From the NCBI GenBank assembly GCA_025935735.1, contig JAICUS010000014.1:1-25871 (forward strand): a stretch of DNA of 25,871 bases, given 5' to 3'. Source of the DNA: Solirubrobacteraceae bacterium (lineage in GTDB: Bacteria; Actinomycetota; Thermoleophilia; Solirubrobacterales; Solirubrobacteraceae). The position numbers and the translations under genes are program-made. A model generated the notes under the pieces. The model was not told the origin of the DNA and ran no database searches. It was given only the letters and a program-made list of their open reading frames with translations. This document shows positions 1 through 6,698 of this stretch, in pieces; positions within the stretch are counted from its first letter, which is position 1, and the number at the start of each line of letters is the position of its first letter.

Positions 1-1940
1 AGGTCGGCGGCGCTGGTCGACGGGGTCCACACCATCGGGCTCGTGCCCGACGCGGTCTTCGTGGAGCCGGAGGCGACCGCGCCCAGGGTCACGGTGACCG
101 TCGAGCCGCTCATGGTCATCGTGGCCGCGAAGCGCGCGCCCACGGACGTGCGGTCGGCCTTCAGCGCGACGTCGCCGAGGTTGAGCTTGGTCGTGTTGGC
201 GGCGTCGTAGACGCTGAGCGTGTCGAGCGTGCCGCTGTTGTTCACGCGCACGTTCACCGTGGTGGCCGTCCCGGTCCAGCCGGACAGGATCGACGCGGGC
301 GCCATCGGCTCGGAGAACTTGAACGCGATCGCGTCGCCGGTGTCGATCTTGGCGGCGGTGCCGCCGTTGGTCGCCTGGATGTCGGCGGCCCTGGGCGCGG
401 TGCCGTCGAGCGTCCGGGCGGCGAGCGTGGCCGAGGTCGTGGCGTGCCCGAGCGTGTCGGTGGCCGTGGCGCGGAAGTCGTAGGTGCCGTCGGCGAGGCC
501 GGTCAGCGGGCACGAGTACGCGCTCGTGGTGTCGGTGCACACGGTCGTCCACGTGCTGCCGGCCGACAGCTTGCGCTCGATCTTCACCGAGGCGACGCCG
601 GCGGGGTCGGTCGCGGTGGCGGAGATCGTGGCCGTGCTGCGGACCGGCGAGCCGGGGTCGATGAGCGCGACGGTCGGCCCGTGGTTGTCGATCCGCCGGC
701 CGGTCACGGTCGCGGTCGTCGTGTTGCCGGCCGCGTCGGTGGCGATCGCGTGCAGGTCGTAGAGGCCGTCGGCCAGCGTGGCCGTGTTCAGCGCGCAGCC
801 GTAGCCGCTGCTTGCGTCCGTGCACAGCGTCGTCCAGGCGCTCGTGCCGGCGGGGGCGGCCTCGAACGTGACGTTGGCGATCCCCGAGCCGCCATCTGTG
901 GCCGTGGCGTTGAGCGTGACCGTGCCGGACAGCGCCGTGCCCGGGTCGGCGAGGGTCGCGGTGGGCGCCGTGTTGTCGAGGCGGGTGGTGGCGGTCGGCG
1001 TCGTGGTCGAGAACCCGGCGCGGTCGGTGACGACGGCGCGGACCTCGTAGGTCCCGTCGGGCGTCGTGGACGTGTCGCCCGTGCAGGTGAACGGCGCGGC
1101 GGCGAGGGTGCAGGCGGTGCTCCAGGCGCTCGCCCCAGTCGGGCGCAGCTGGTAGGTCACGGTGGCGACGCCGGAGCCGTTGCCGTCGTCCGTCGCGGCG
1201 GCGAGCGTGAACGTCCCGCGCACGTACGTGGGCAGGGCCAGCGAAGCGGTCGGGGCGGTGTTGTCGATCGTGCGGGCGGCGACCGTCGAGGCGCTCGTGT
1301 TGCCGGCCGCGTCGGTGGCGAGCGAGCGCAGGTCGTAGGCGCCGTCGGGCAGCGTCGCCGTGTTCAGGCTGCAGCTCGTCGCGGCGCAGATCGTCGTCCA
1401 GCTGTCGGAGCTCCGGTACTGGATCGCGACGCTCGCCAGGCCGGAGCCGGCGTCGGAGGCGGTCGCGGTGAGCGTCTTGGTGCCGGTGAGCGGCGTGCCC
1501 GGGTCGGTCAGCGTGGTGGCCGGTGCGGTGTTGTCGACCCGGCGGGAGCTGATCGTCGCCGTGCGCGTGTACCCGGCCATGTCGGTGGCCACGGCGCGGA
1601 CGTCCTTGAGGCCGTCGGGGGTCATCGTCGTGTCGAACGCGCAGGCGTACGGGCTCGCGGTCGCCATGCAGGCGTCGGTCCAGCTGTTCGCGCCGGCCGG
1701 CGAGGTCTGGAAGCGGATGCGCGCGATGCCGCGGTCGGACGCGGCGGTGGCGGCGAGCGCCACGGTCCCGCGCATCGTGCCGGGGTCGGTCAGCGCGACG
1801 TTGACGGTGTTGAAGTCGGCCGCGGTGGCGAACGTCGCGCCCGGGTTGGCCGACGCGGCGACGAAGTCCGCGCCGGACGCGGCCGCGTGGACCGGGATCA
1901 GCGCGACGAGCGCCCCGACGGCGAGCGCCAGGAGCTTCAC
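1..1940 (-). CDS. Large secreted protein with TasA-like leader and five tandem Ig-like modules (partial, runs off left edge)
   Basis: The frame is open from a GTG at 1940 to the window edge, about 646 residues with no stop. It begins with a short basic n-region and hydrophobic core, then SGADFVAASANPGATF, which closely parallels the start of the mature region of the TasA-like protein encoded at 2490-3074. Residues about 50-510 form five Ig-like modules of 88-97 residues. Each has a DPGT start, an AxDxGSG stretch, W-T-x-x-C and Y-x-C cysteines, a DGxYDLRA-like strand, DxAGN, and an R-x-D-N-T-A-P linker. A different beta-rich domain follows (GDAIAFKFSEPM). The GTG overlaps the stop of the signal peptidase gene by four bases (GTGA), so translation is probably coupled. 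Inference: an extracellular fibre-associated or adhesive protein exported by the neighbouring SipW-type peptidase. The C-terminus and any cell-wall anchor are not visible. Confidence 0.88.
   Translation of the reverse strand, partial: MKLLALAVGALVALIPVHAAASGADFVAASANPGATFATAADFNTVNVALTDPGTMRGTVALAATAASDRGIARIRFQTSPAGANSWTDACMATASPYACAFDTTMTPDGLKDVRAVATDMAGYTRTATISSRRVDNTAPATTLTDPGTPLTGTKTLTATASDAGSGLASVAIQYRSSDSWTTICAATSCSLNTATLPDGAYDLRSLATDAAGNTSASTVAARTIDNTAPTASLALPTYVRGTFTLAAATDDGNGSGVATVTYQLRPTGASAWSTACTLAAAPFTCTGDTSTTPDGTYEVRAVVTDRAGFSTTTPTATTRLDNTAPTATLADPGTALSGTVTLNATATDGGSGIANVTFEAAPAGTSAWTTLCTDASSGYGCALNTATLADGLYDLHAIATDAAGNTTTATVTGRRIDNHGPTVALIDPGSPVRSTATISATATDPAGVASVKIERKLSAGSTWTTVCTDTTSAYSCPLTGLADGTYDFRATATDTLGHATTSATLAARTLDGTAPRAADIQATNGGTAAKIDTGDAIAFKFSEPMAPASILSGWTGTATTVNVRVNNSGTLDTLSVYDAANTTKLNLGDVALKADRTSVGARFAATMTMSGSTVTVTLGAVASGSTKTASGTSPMVWTPSTSAAD
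405..1800 (-). repeat. Five tandem Ig-like modules (protein-level repeat)
   Basis: Module boundaries are marked by DNTAP-type linkers near 1530, 1265, 973, 690 (DNHGP) and 405 (DGTAP), a period of roughly 265-292 bases. Each copy keeps a pair of cysteines about 10-14 residues apart, probably a disulphide. The copies are diverged in DNA sequence, so this is an old domain duplication and not a recent satellite. Confidence 0.85.
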
Positions 1941-2452
1941 GCGGGCTCCGGCTCCGGCCGCCACAGCGACGCGAGGCTGGAGACGGCGATCAGCAGGGCG
2001 GGCAGCCCGACGACGAGCATGCGCAGGCGGCGGTCGCTCAGCGCGGCGACGGCGAAGCCGGCGTAGGGGACGTGGAAGCTCACCCGCGCCTGCGTGGCGT
2101 TCGGGAGCGTGAACGTCCACGGATCGGCGACGGCGTTCGCGTCGCCCTTGGTCCGGTACACCCGCACGCCCTGGTGGGTCGCGATCGCGTGGATGCGGTG
2201 CGTGACCAGGTGGTCGATCCCGCTGTCGGCCGGGGGGCGATAGGTGATGACGTCGCCGACGTGCAGCGTGCGCGTCGACACGACGCGGTCGAACACCACC
2301 GAGCCGCGGTCGTAGGTGCCGGTCATCGAGCCGCTGACGATCACGTAGCGCTGGTAGCCGGCGAGTGCCGGCAGGACCAGCAGGGCGCCCAGGAGCATGC
2401 CCGCCGCGAGCAGCAGCGTGGTGACCACGCGGGTGACGCGGCGGGCGAGCAT
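1937..2452 (-). CDS. SipW-type (S26B) signal peptidase I
   Basis: A 171-residue membrane protease with a transmembrane segment at about residues 8-31 and a second at about 145-163. The signal peptidase box SGSM places the catalytic serine at residue 42. VTHRI supplies a histidine (residue 85) where E. coli-type enzymes have lysine, as in SipW and the archaeal/ER Ser-His signal peptidases. The KGDAN box is also present. SipW-class enzymes cleave TasA-type precursors in established systems. Here the gene lies between a TasA-like gene (37 bases upstream) and the Ig-module protein (GTGA overlap), so both are likely substrates. An AGGAG ribosome site lies eight bases before the ATG. The length fits the family. 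Confidence 0.93.
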   Translation of the reverse strand: MLARRVTRVVTTLLLAAGMLLGALLVLPALAGYQRYVIVSGSMTGTYDRGSVVFDRVVSTRTLHVGDVITYRPPADSGIDHLVTHRIHAIATHQGVRVYRTKGDANAVADPWTFTLPNATQARVSFHVPYAGFAVAALSDRRLRMLVVGLPALLIAVSSLASLWRPEPEPA

Positions 2453-2489
2453 GGGGGAGGCTCCTGCTCTGGGGGGAGGTCTGGCCGGG

Positions 2490-3074
2490 CTACGCCGCGT
2501 TCCAGGTGAACGTGGCGGTCGAGCTGTCGCCCTGGTAGTTGTTGTCGGCGGTCGAGTCGAGGCCGACGCTGAACTGGTAGCGGTGCTTGGCGGCGGCGCC
2601 GAAGCTGCCGAGGCCCGCGATCGCGTGGCCGGCTGTGCCCATCTGGGCGAGCGTGCCGGTGTACACCGTGGTGTCGTCGCCGTCGCCGCACGTCGGCGCG
2701 GTGGCGCCGGCGTAGGCGCCGCAGTCGGTGACGGTGGTGTTCAGCTTGGCCGACAGCGGGTTGGTCGTGTCGCTGTCCACCGGCGTGCCGCGGGTGAGCG
2801 TGAACGTCCCGGCGAGCGAGCCGGTGTTGGCGATGTCCACCGTGCCGACCGCCGGCGTGCCGCCCGGCTTGAGGTTGGACGCGGTGAGGACCGCCGAGTT
2901 CGACGCGCTGTTGAACATCGACAGCGTGCCGGCGCTGAACGTGTTGGCCGGGTTCGCGGACGAGGCGGTGAAGTCGGCGCCGGACGCGACGGTGATGCCC
3001 ACGGCCGTGAGCACGGTCGCGAGCGTGGCCAGGGTGCGGCGCGGGTGCCGCGTGAGCGGGGCGAGACGAGGCAT
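2490..3074 (-). CDS. TasA/CalY (camelysin)-like secreted protein with SipW-dependent leader
   Basis: 194 residues. A basic N-terminus (RHPRR) is followed by a hydrophobic segment (about 14-30) and then SGADFTASSANPANTFSAG, the hallmark region after SipW cleavage in TasA/camelysin proteins. A beta-rich body follows, with a cysteine pair in VTDCGAY...APTCGDGDD and a C-terminal TATFTWNAA strand. In Bacillus this family forms amyloid-like matrix fibres, or was annotated as peptidase family M73. Polymerisation here is inference only. It is the first gene of a three-gene cassette and has a GGGAG ribosome site (3079-3083) preceded by an 11-bp inverted repeat. No metal-protease motif was seen, so a structural role is preferred. 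Confidence 0.9.
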   Translation of the reverse strand: MPRLAPLTRHPRRTLATLATVLTAVGITVASGADFTASSANPANTFSAGTLSMFNSASNSAVLTASNLKPGGTPAVGTVDIANTGSLAGTFTLTRGTPVDSDTTNPLSAKLNTTVTDCGAYAGATAPTCGDGDDTTVYTGTLAQMGTAGHAIAGLGSFGAAAKHRYQFSVGLDSTADNNYQGDSSTATFTWNAA

Positions 3075-3096
3075 GGAACTCCCAGAGGATTCGGAT

Positions 3097-3127
3097 CGAG
3101 ACGGCTCTTGATCGGCGAGCCGTCTCG
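3097..3127 (-). promoter_or_regulatory. 11-bp inverted repeat in the leader of the TasA-like gene
   Basis: CGAGACGGCTC (3097-3107) and GAGCCGTCTCG (3117-3127) are perfect complements around a nine-base loop. The element ends 23 bases before the ATG and about 13 bases before the GGGAG ribosome site. It could be an operator, an RNA hairpin controlling initiation, or a 5' stabilising stem. No U-tract follows, so it is not a classical terminator. Confidence 0.5.
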
Positions 3128-3164
3128 CATGGAGGGCGCGAGGGAGGGCGGCTCGGCCGTCAGC

Positions 3165-3184
3165 CCTGTCATCGGCCCGACAGG
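3165..3184 (-). terminator. Possible weak hairpin downstream of the membrane-protein gene
   Basis: CCTGTC (3165-3170) and GACAGG (3179-3184) pair around an eight-base loop, nine bases beyond the stop of the minus-strand gene at 3193. The stem is short and no T-run is seen, so terminator function is only suggested by position. Confidence 0.25.
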
Positions 3185-3192
3185 AGGCGGTC

Positions 3193-4014
3193 TCAATAGC
3201 GCGAACGCGCCAGGTTTCCTCTCACCCGCTCAAGGTTTCCCATGCCGGATCCGAACCGACGCACCTTTCCTGAGCATTGCATCATCTTCCACGCCGCCCG
3301 GCCGGCGACCCCGCAGGCGACGACCCCGGCGGGCACCGCCGCGGGCGAGGGAGCGAGGAGTGCCACCGTCGCGGCGAACGCGAAGTAGCCGCCGAGCCCA
3401 TGCACGAGCCCCCGCAGCACCCCCACGGCCGCCTGCGCACCCTCCGCCCGGTGCACGAGCAGCGCCAGCGAGCCGCTCATCGCCGGGAACGCCGCCACCG
3501 CCCCACCGACCTGCGGCCCGACCACGGCGGTGGCCGAGCACACGACCGCCACGAACACGACGGCCACCCCAGCTCGCACCGCCACGTCCCGCCACGCCAC
3601 CGCACGGTCTTCTCGCGGCGCCCGGCAGACGTCTTGGGCCTCAGCGACGACGGGGCGCAGCCGTGCCGCGGCGGCCACCGCCGGGAGCGCGGCCGCGAGC
3701 CCGGCCCACTCCGGCAGCGCGACCGCCGTCGCGACGTACGCCGCCACCCCCGCCGCGAACCCGGCCGCCCCGCCCCTCGGCGCGGCCACCGCGAACGCGA
3801 GCGCGAACGCGACTTGGGCGGGGACGTGGGCGGCGGCGCTCGCGGCCACCGCTCCGCTCGCCGGCCCCAGCGCGACCAGCGCGACCGCGAGGCTGAAGGG
3901 CGCGGCCACCAGCCAGCCGGCGACGGCCGGACCGCACCGGCGCTCGGCGGCCGACGCGGCGATCATCACCGACGGCGCGAGGGCGAGCGACGCGAGGAGC
4001 ACGCCGTCGACCAT
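3193..4014 (-). CDS. Multi-pass membrane protein of unknown function, divergent from LysR
   Basis: A 273-residue protein that is mostly hydrophobic Ala/Val/Leu/Gly, with about eight or nine membrane spans and one charged central loop (RPVVAEAQDVCRAPREDR, about residues 115-133). The second half contains GGAVAAFPAMSGSLALLVH, loosely like small GlpM/DUF3147-type membrane proteins, but I do not recognise the family with confidence. The start is taken at the ATG at 4014, because the 38 extra upstream codons are polar and would cross the divergent regulator's promoter and start. The tail after the last span is basic and polar. Head-to-head placement with a LysR gene suggests the regulator controls it; a transport or efflux role is inference. 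Confidence 0.8.
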   Translation of the reverse strand: MVDGVLLASLALAPSVMIAASAAERRCGPAVAGWLVAAPFSLAVALVALGPASGAVAASAAAHVPAQVAFALAFAVAAPRGGAAGFAAGVAAYVATAVALPEWAGLAAALPAVAAAARLRPVVAEAQDVCRAPREDRAVAWRDVAVRAGVAVVFVAVVCSATAVVGPQVGGAVAAFPAMSGSLALLVHRAEGAQAAVGVLRGLVHGLGGYFAFAATVALLAPSPAAVPAGVVACGVAGRAAWKMMQCSGKVRRFGSGMGNLERVRGNLARSRY

Positions 4015-4060
4015 GGTGGGGCGGACCGTGCAATTCCAGCGACGATTTCCGCCTTCGATC

Positions 4061-4078
4061 CGTGCGAGAATCCGCACG
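4061..4078. promoter_or_regulatory. Palindrome abutting the LysR start: candidate LysR operator
   Basis: CGTGCG (4061-4066), six bases, CGCACG (4073-4078), with the regulator's ATG immediately after at 4079. It lies in the 64-base divergent gap. A poor -10-like GAGAAT (4066-4071) sits inside it, seven bases before the ATG. The position fits autoregulation plus control of the divergent gene, as is usual for LysR proteins. Confidence 0.45.
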
Positions 4079-5011
4079 ATGGAGCTCCGGCGCCTCAGGC
4101 TGCTGCACGAGCTCGCCCGGCGCGGCACGGTCGCGGCGGTCGCCGAGGCGCTCTCCTATAGCCCGTCGTCCGTCTCCGTCCAGCTGGCCGAGCTCGAGCG
4201 GGAGGCGGGAGTGCGGCTGCTCCAGCGGGCCGGGCGCAACGTGCAGCTCACCGCCGCCGGCCGGCGGGTGGTCGAGCACGCCGGCGATGCCCTGGACGCC
4301 GACGAGGCGCTGCGGGCCGAGCTCGCCGCGCTCGGCGGCGCGCCGCGCGGGACCGTCCGGGTCACGTTCGTCCAGACCACCGCGCTCGCGCTCGTTCCCG
4401 CGCTGCTCACGACCCTCGCGACGGCCGCGCCCGACCTGCGGGTCGAGGTGCTCCAGCGCGAGTCCGCGCCGGCGCTCGAGGACCTGCGCTCGCGGGCGGT
4501 CGACGTCGTCGTGGGCGTGGACTACGACCCGGTACCCGTCGCCCGCCACCGCGACGTCGACCGGCGCGACCTGGTCTACGAGGACGTGCTCCTGGCGATC
4601 CCCGCCGACCATCCGCTGGCCGCCGGGGGCGGTCCGGTCGCGCTCGAGCCGTTCGCCGGCTCGCCCTGGGCGGCGGGCCATCGCGGCACCGGCCACGGCG
4701 CGCTCGTGGAGAACGTCTGCAACCGGCTCGGCGGCTACGCGCCCGACATCTGCCACCGCACCGACGACGTGATGATCCTCCGCGCCCTCGTCTCCTCCGG
4801 CCGCGCGGTCACGCTGCTCCCGGCGCTGATCGGCACCGCCACGCCGCAGGTCGCGGTCCGCCCGTTGGCCGACGGCCCGCTCCGCCGCACGATCTTCACC
4901 GCCGCCCGCGCCGCCGGCGCGGCCATGCCCGCGGTCACCGCGGTCCGCGAGGCCCTCACCACCGCCGCCCGCGAGGCCACCTCCGCCCGCGCAGACATCG
5001 AGCTCGCCTGA
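4079..5011 (+). CDS. LysR-family transcriptional regulator
   Basis: 310 residues, the normal LysR length. The N-terminal winged helix-turn-helix covers residues 1-60: MELRRLRLLHELARRGTVA, then LSYSPSSVSVQLAELEREAG and a wing ending RRVVEHAGDAL. The substrate-binding domain follows from about residue 92 (GTVRVTFVQTTALALVPALL), typical of LysR effector domains. The ATG at 4079 was chosen because it places the HTH at the usual N-terminal position and follows the palindrome directly. It probably regulates the divergent membrane protein; the effector molecule cannot be read from sequence. The 183-base gap after it holds only an inverted repeat and a -10-like hexamer. Confidence 0.93.
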   Translation: MELRRLRLLHELARRGTVAAVAEALSYSPSSVSVQLAELEREAGVRLLQRAGRNVQLTAAGRRVVEHAGDALDADEALRAELAALGGAPRGTVRVTFVQTTALALVPALLTTLATAAPDLRVEVLQRESAPALEDLRSRAVDVVVGVDYDPVPVARHRDVDRRDLVYEDVLLAIPADHPLAAGGGPVALEPFAGSPWAAGHRGTGHGALVENVCNRLGGYAPDICHRTDDVMILRALVSSGRAVTLLPALIGTATPQVAVRPLADGPLRRTIFTAARAAGAAMPAVTAVREALTTAAREATSARADIELA

Positions 5012-5115
5012 CGCGGGCGCCGTCCCCGACGACTTCGCGCTCATCTGACCGGCCTCTCGCCGCGCCGGCAAGTCCGCTCCACGGGGTGCGATCTGCGCCG
5101 GATCAGCCGCGAATC

Positions 5116-5153
5116 GTCACGGAACTGCACCAAATGTGTGCCGAAACCGTGAC
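5116..5153. promoter_or_regulatory. Spaced inverted repeat upstream of the M23 peptidase gene
   Basis: GTCACGG (5116-5122) and CCGTGAC (5147-5153) are perfect complements 24 bases apart. A nested GCAC/GTGC pair lies at 5127-5130 and 5138-5141, offset by half a base from the outer centre. It ends 41 bases before the gene start. It could be a two-site operator; no known riboswitch pattern was recognised. Confidence 0.35.
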
Positions 5154-5194
5154 ATCCGGGGGATCCGCGGCGCCGGACCCGTAGCGTCGCCAGG

Positions 5195-5950
5195 GTGTCC
5201 CGCACACTCCGCGTCATCGTCCTCGCCGCGCTGGTGCTGCTCGTCCGGGCGACCTCGCCGCCGGCCGCCGCCGCCACCGGCGTCGCCTGGGCCCGCCCGG
5301 TCGCCGGCGGGGTGGTGCGCGCGTTCGCCTATGACCCCTCGGACCCGTTCGCCCGCGGCCGCCACCGCGGCGTCGACCTCGCCGCCGCGCCCGGCGCCAC
5401 CGTGCGCGCGGCCTGTGGCGGCCGAGTCGTCACGGCCCGCGCCGGCCAGGTCGTGACGCTCCGCTGCGGCCCCTGGCGCGTCACCCACCTGCCCCTGGAC
5501 GGCGTGACCGTGCATCGCGGCCGGCACGTGGCCGCGGGCGCCCGGCTCGGCACCCTCGGCACGAGCGCCGAGCACCGCGGGCTGCACCTCGGCGTACGCG
5601 CCGCGGACGACCGGTTCGCCTACGTCGATCCCCTCGCGTTCATTCCCCGCACCGGCAACCCGCACCGCGAGCCGCCGCCGCCGGCCGCCCGCCGCCGCCT
5701 CCCGCCCGCGCCGGTCCCCGCGCGCCCACGCGTGCTCCGCCCGGCCGTCCGCGGGGCGCCGATCGCGCGCCGCGTCGTGGCCCCGCTCGGGCACGGGGTT
5801 CGAGTCCCGTCCGTGGGTGGGCCGGCGCCGTGGCCCGCCTGGGCCGGGGTGGCGCTGGTGCTCTCTGGGGCGCTGGGCGGCGGGATCCGCCGGCGGGTGC
5901 GGGCGCGACGTGGCAGGGCGCCGGCGCGGGTCCGCGAGGGAGTAGCGTGA
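5195..5950 (+). CDS. Secreted M23-family (LytM-like) protein with altered HxH motif
   Basis: 251 residues with a signal peptide (about 1-27), an M23 domain (about 30-150), a Pro/Arg-rich linker, and a C-terminal hydrophobic segment (about 210-230) with a basic tail that may anchor it. Zinc ligands His57 and Asp61 (HRGVD) and the catalytic-type His98 (VTHL) are present. The final motif reads G-L-H-L (129-132) where M23 enzymes have H-x-H: the zinc-ligand His131 is kept but the preceding catalytic histidine is glycine. It may bind peptidoglycan or regulate another hydrolase and not cleave. The GTG start lies seven bases after TAGCGT (5182-5187), consistent with a leaderless mRNA. A LysE-type gene follows after four bases. 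Confidence 0.88.
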   Translation: MSRTLRVIVLAALVLLVRATSPPAAAATGVAWARPVAGGVVRAFAYDPSDPFARGRHRGVDLAAAPGATVRAACGGRVVTARAGQVVTLRCGPWRVTHLPLDGVTVHRGRHVAAGARLGTLGTSAEHRGLHLGVRAADDRFAYVDPLAFIPRTGNPHREPPPPAARRRLPPAPVPARPRVLRPAVRGAPIARRVVAPLGHGVRVPSVGGPAPWPAWAGVALVLSGALGGGIRRRVRARRGRAPARVREGVA

Positions 5951-5954
5951 CGCC

Positions 5955-6575
5955 GTGCTCCCCGCCCTGCTCATCGGATTCGGCCTCGGCGCCTCGGTCG
6001 CCGCCCAGCTCGGGCCGCTGTCGCTGCTGATCATCCGCTCGACGCTGCGGCGGGGGCTGCCGATCGGGCTGGCGCTGGGCGCCGGGGTCGCGGTGATCGA
6101 CACGGCGTACGCGGCGGCCGGGGCTGCGGGCGCGGCCGGGGTGCTGCGGATCGAGCCGTTGCGGCTCGCCGCCGGGATCGCGGGCGCGGCCATGCTGATC
6201 TATCTCGGCCTCAAGACCCTGTGGAGCGCGTTCCGCATCCGGCTCGGCGGGGAGACCGGCGAGGAGCTGGCCACGCCGCGGCGGGCGTTCGTCGTCGCGC
6301 TCGGGGCCACCGCCTCGAACCCGCTGACCATCGCCTCCTGGGCGGCCGTGTTCGCCGCGGCGTCCACCGCCGGCGCGGCCCACGGCGCCGCGGTGCTCAC
6401 GCTGCTGGCCGGCGTCGGCCTCGGCAGCCTGAGCTGGATGAGCCTGCTGACGGGCGGCGTGACGCTGGCCCGGCGCTTCGTCGGCGACCGGCTGCTGCGC
6501 ACGGTGGACGGGCTCGCCGGCGCCGGCCTGCTCTGCTTCGGCGGCCTGCTCGCCTTCCGCACGCTGCGCGACTGA
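5955..6575 (+). CDS. LysE/RhtB-family amino acid exporter
   Basis: 206 residues with about six transmembrane helices. The N-terminal LysE signature is visible: a first helix ending AAQLGPLSLLIIRSTLRRG, then a glycine-rich helix with a conserved Asp (AVIDTAYAA), and the mid-protein NPLTIASW that corresponds to the family's NPK/NP motif. The family exports amino acids such as lysine, arginine, threonine or homoserine; substrate cannot be told here. The GTG start at 5955 comes four bases after the M23 stop, so the two are probably co-transcribed. A TAGCGT also overlaps that stop, six bases before the GTG. The 123-base gap after the gene shows no clear hairpin. Confidence 0.88.
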   Translation: MLPALLIGFGLGASVAAQLGPLSLLIIRSTLRRGLPIGLALGAGVAVIDTAYAAAGAAGAAGVLRIEPLRLAAGIAGAAMLIYLGLKTLWSAFRIRLGGETGEELATPRRAFVVALGATASNPLTIASWAAVFAAASTAGAAHGAAVLTLLAGVGLGSLSWMSLLTGGVTLARRFVGDRLLRTVDGLAGAGLLCFGGLLAFRTLRD

Positions 6576-6698
6576 GCAGACCGCGCGGGCTGGGAGCCGC
6601 GCGTCCGGCTGGCGCTGTGCTGATCGGCGTGCGGCTCGCTCGCGGGGCGCGGTGCGCCGCGGGCACGCGGCGTCGCGCCGCTAGCCTTCCCCCGCGCG

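Noticed and set aside
405..1800. Periodic repeats that might be a CRISPR array
   Set aside because: The period is about 280 bases and the DNA copies are diverged; they encode protein domains.
444..2066. 540-codon plus-strand open frame over the Ig-module gene
   Set aside because: Composition is Arg/Gly/Ala-rich with no domain; it is the antisense shadow of the high-GC minus-strand gene with clear Ig modules.
3245..3262. T-arm-like GGTTCGGATCC on the minus strand near the end of the membrane-protein gene
   Set aside because: The position usually A58 is G, no matching acceptor or anticodon stem exists nearby, and it lies in coding sequence.
5012..5194. Possible c-di-AMP riboswitch before the M23 gene, as found before some actinobacterial wall hydrolases
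   Set aside because: I could not find the conserved core of that riboswitch; only an inverted repeat is visible.
5725..5817. tRNA-like segment (GGGGTTCGAGTCCC T-arm and a 6 of 7 acceptor match) inside the M23 gene
   Set aside because: The T-stem mispairs outside three base pairs, the span is 93 bases, no D-arm or anticodon arm folds, and the reading frame continues through it into a credible C-terminal membrane segment.
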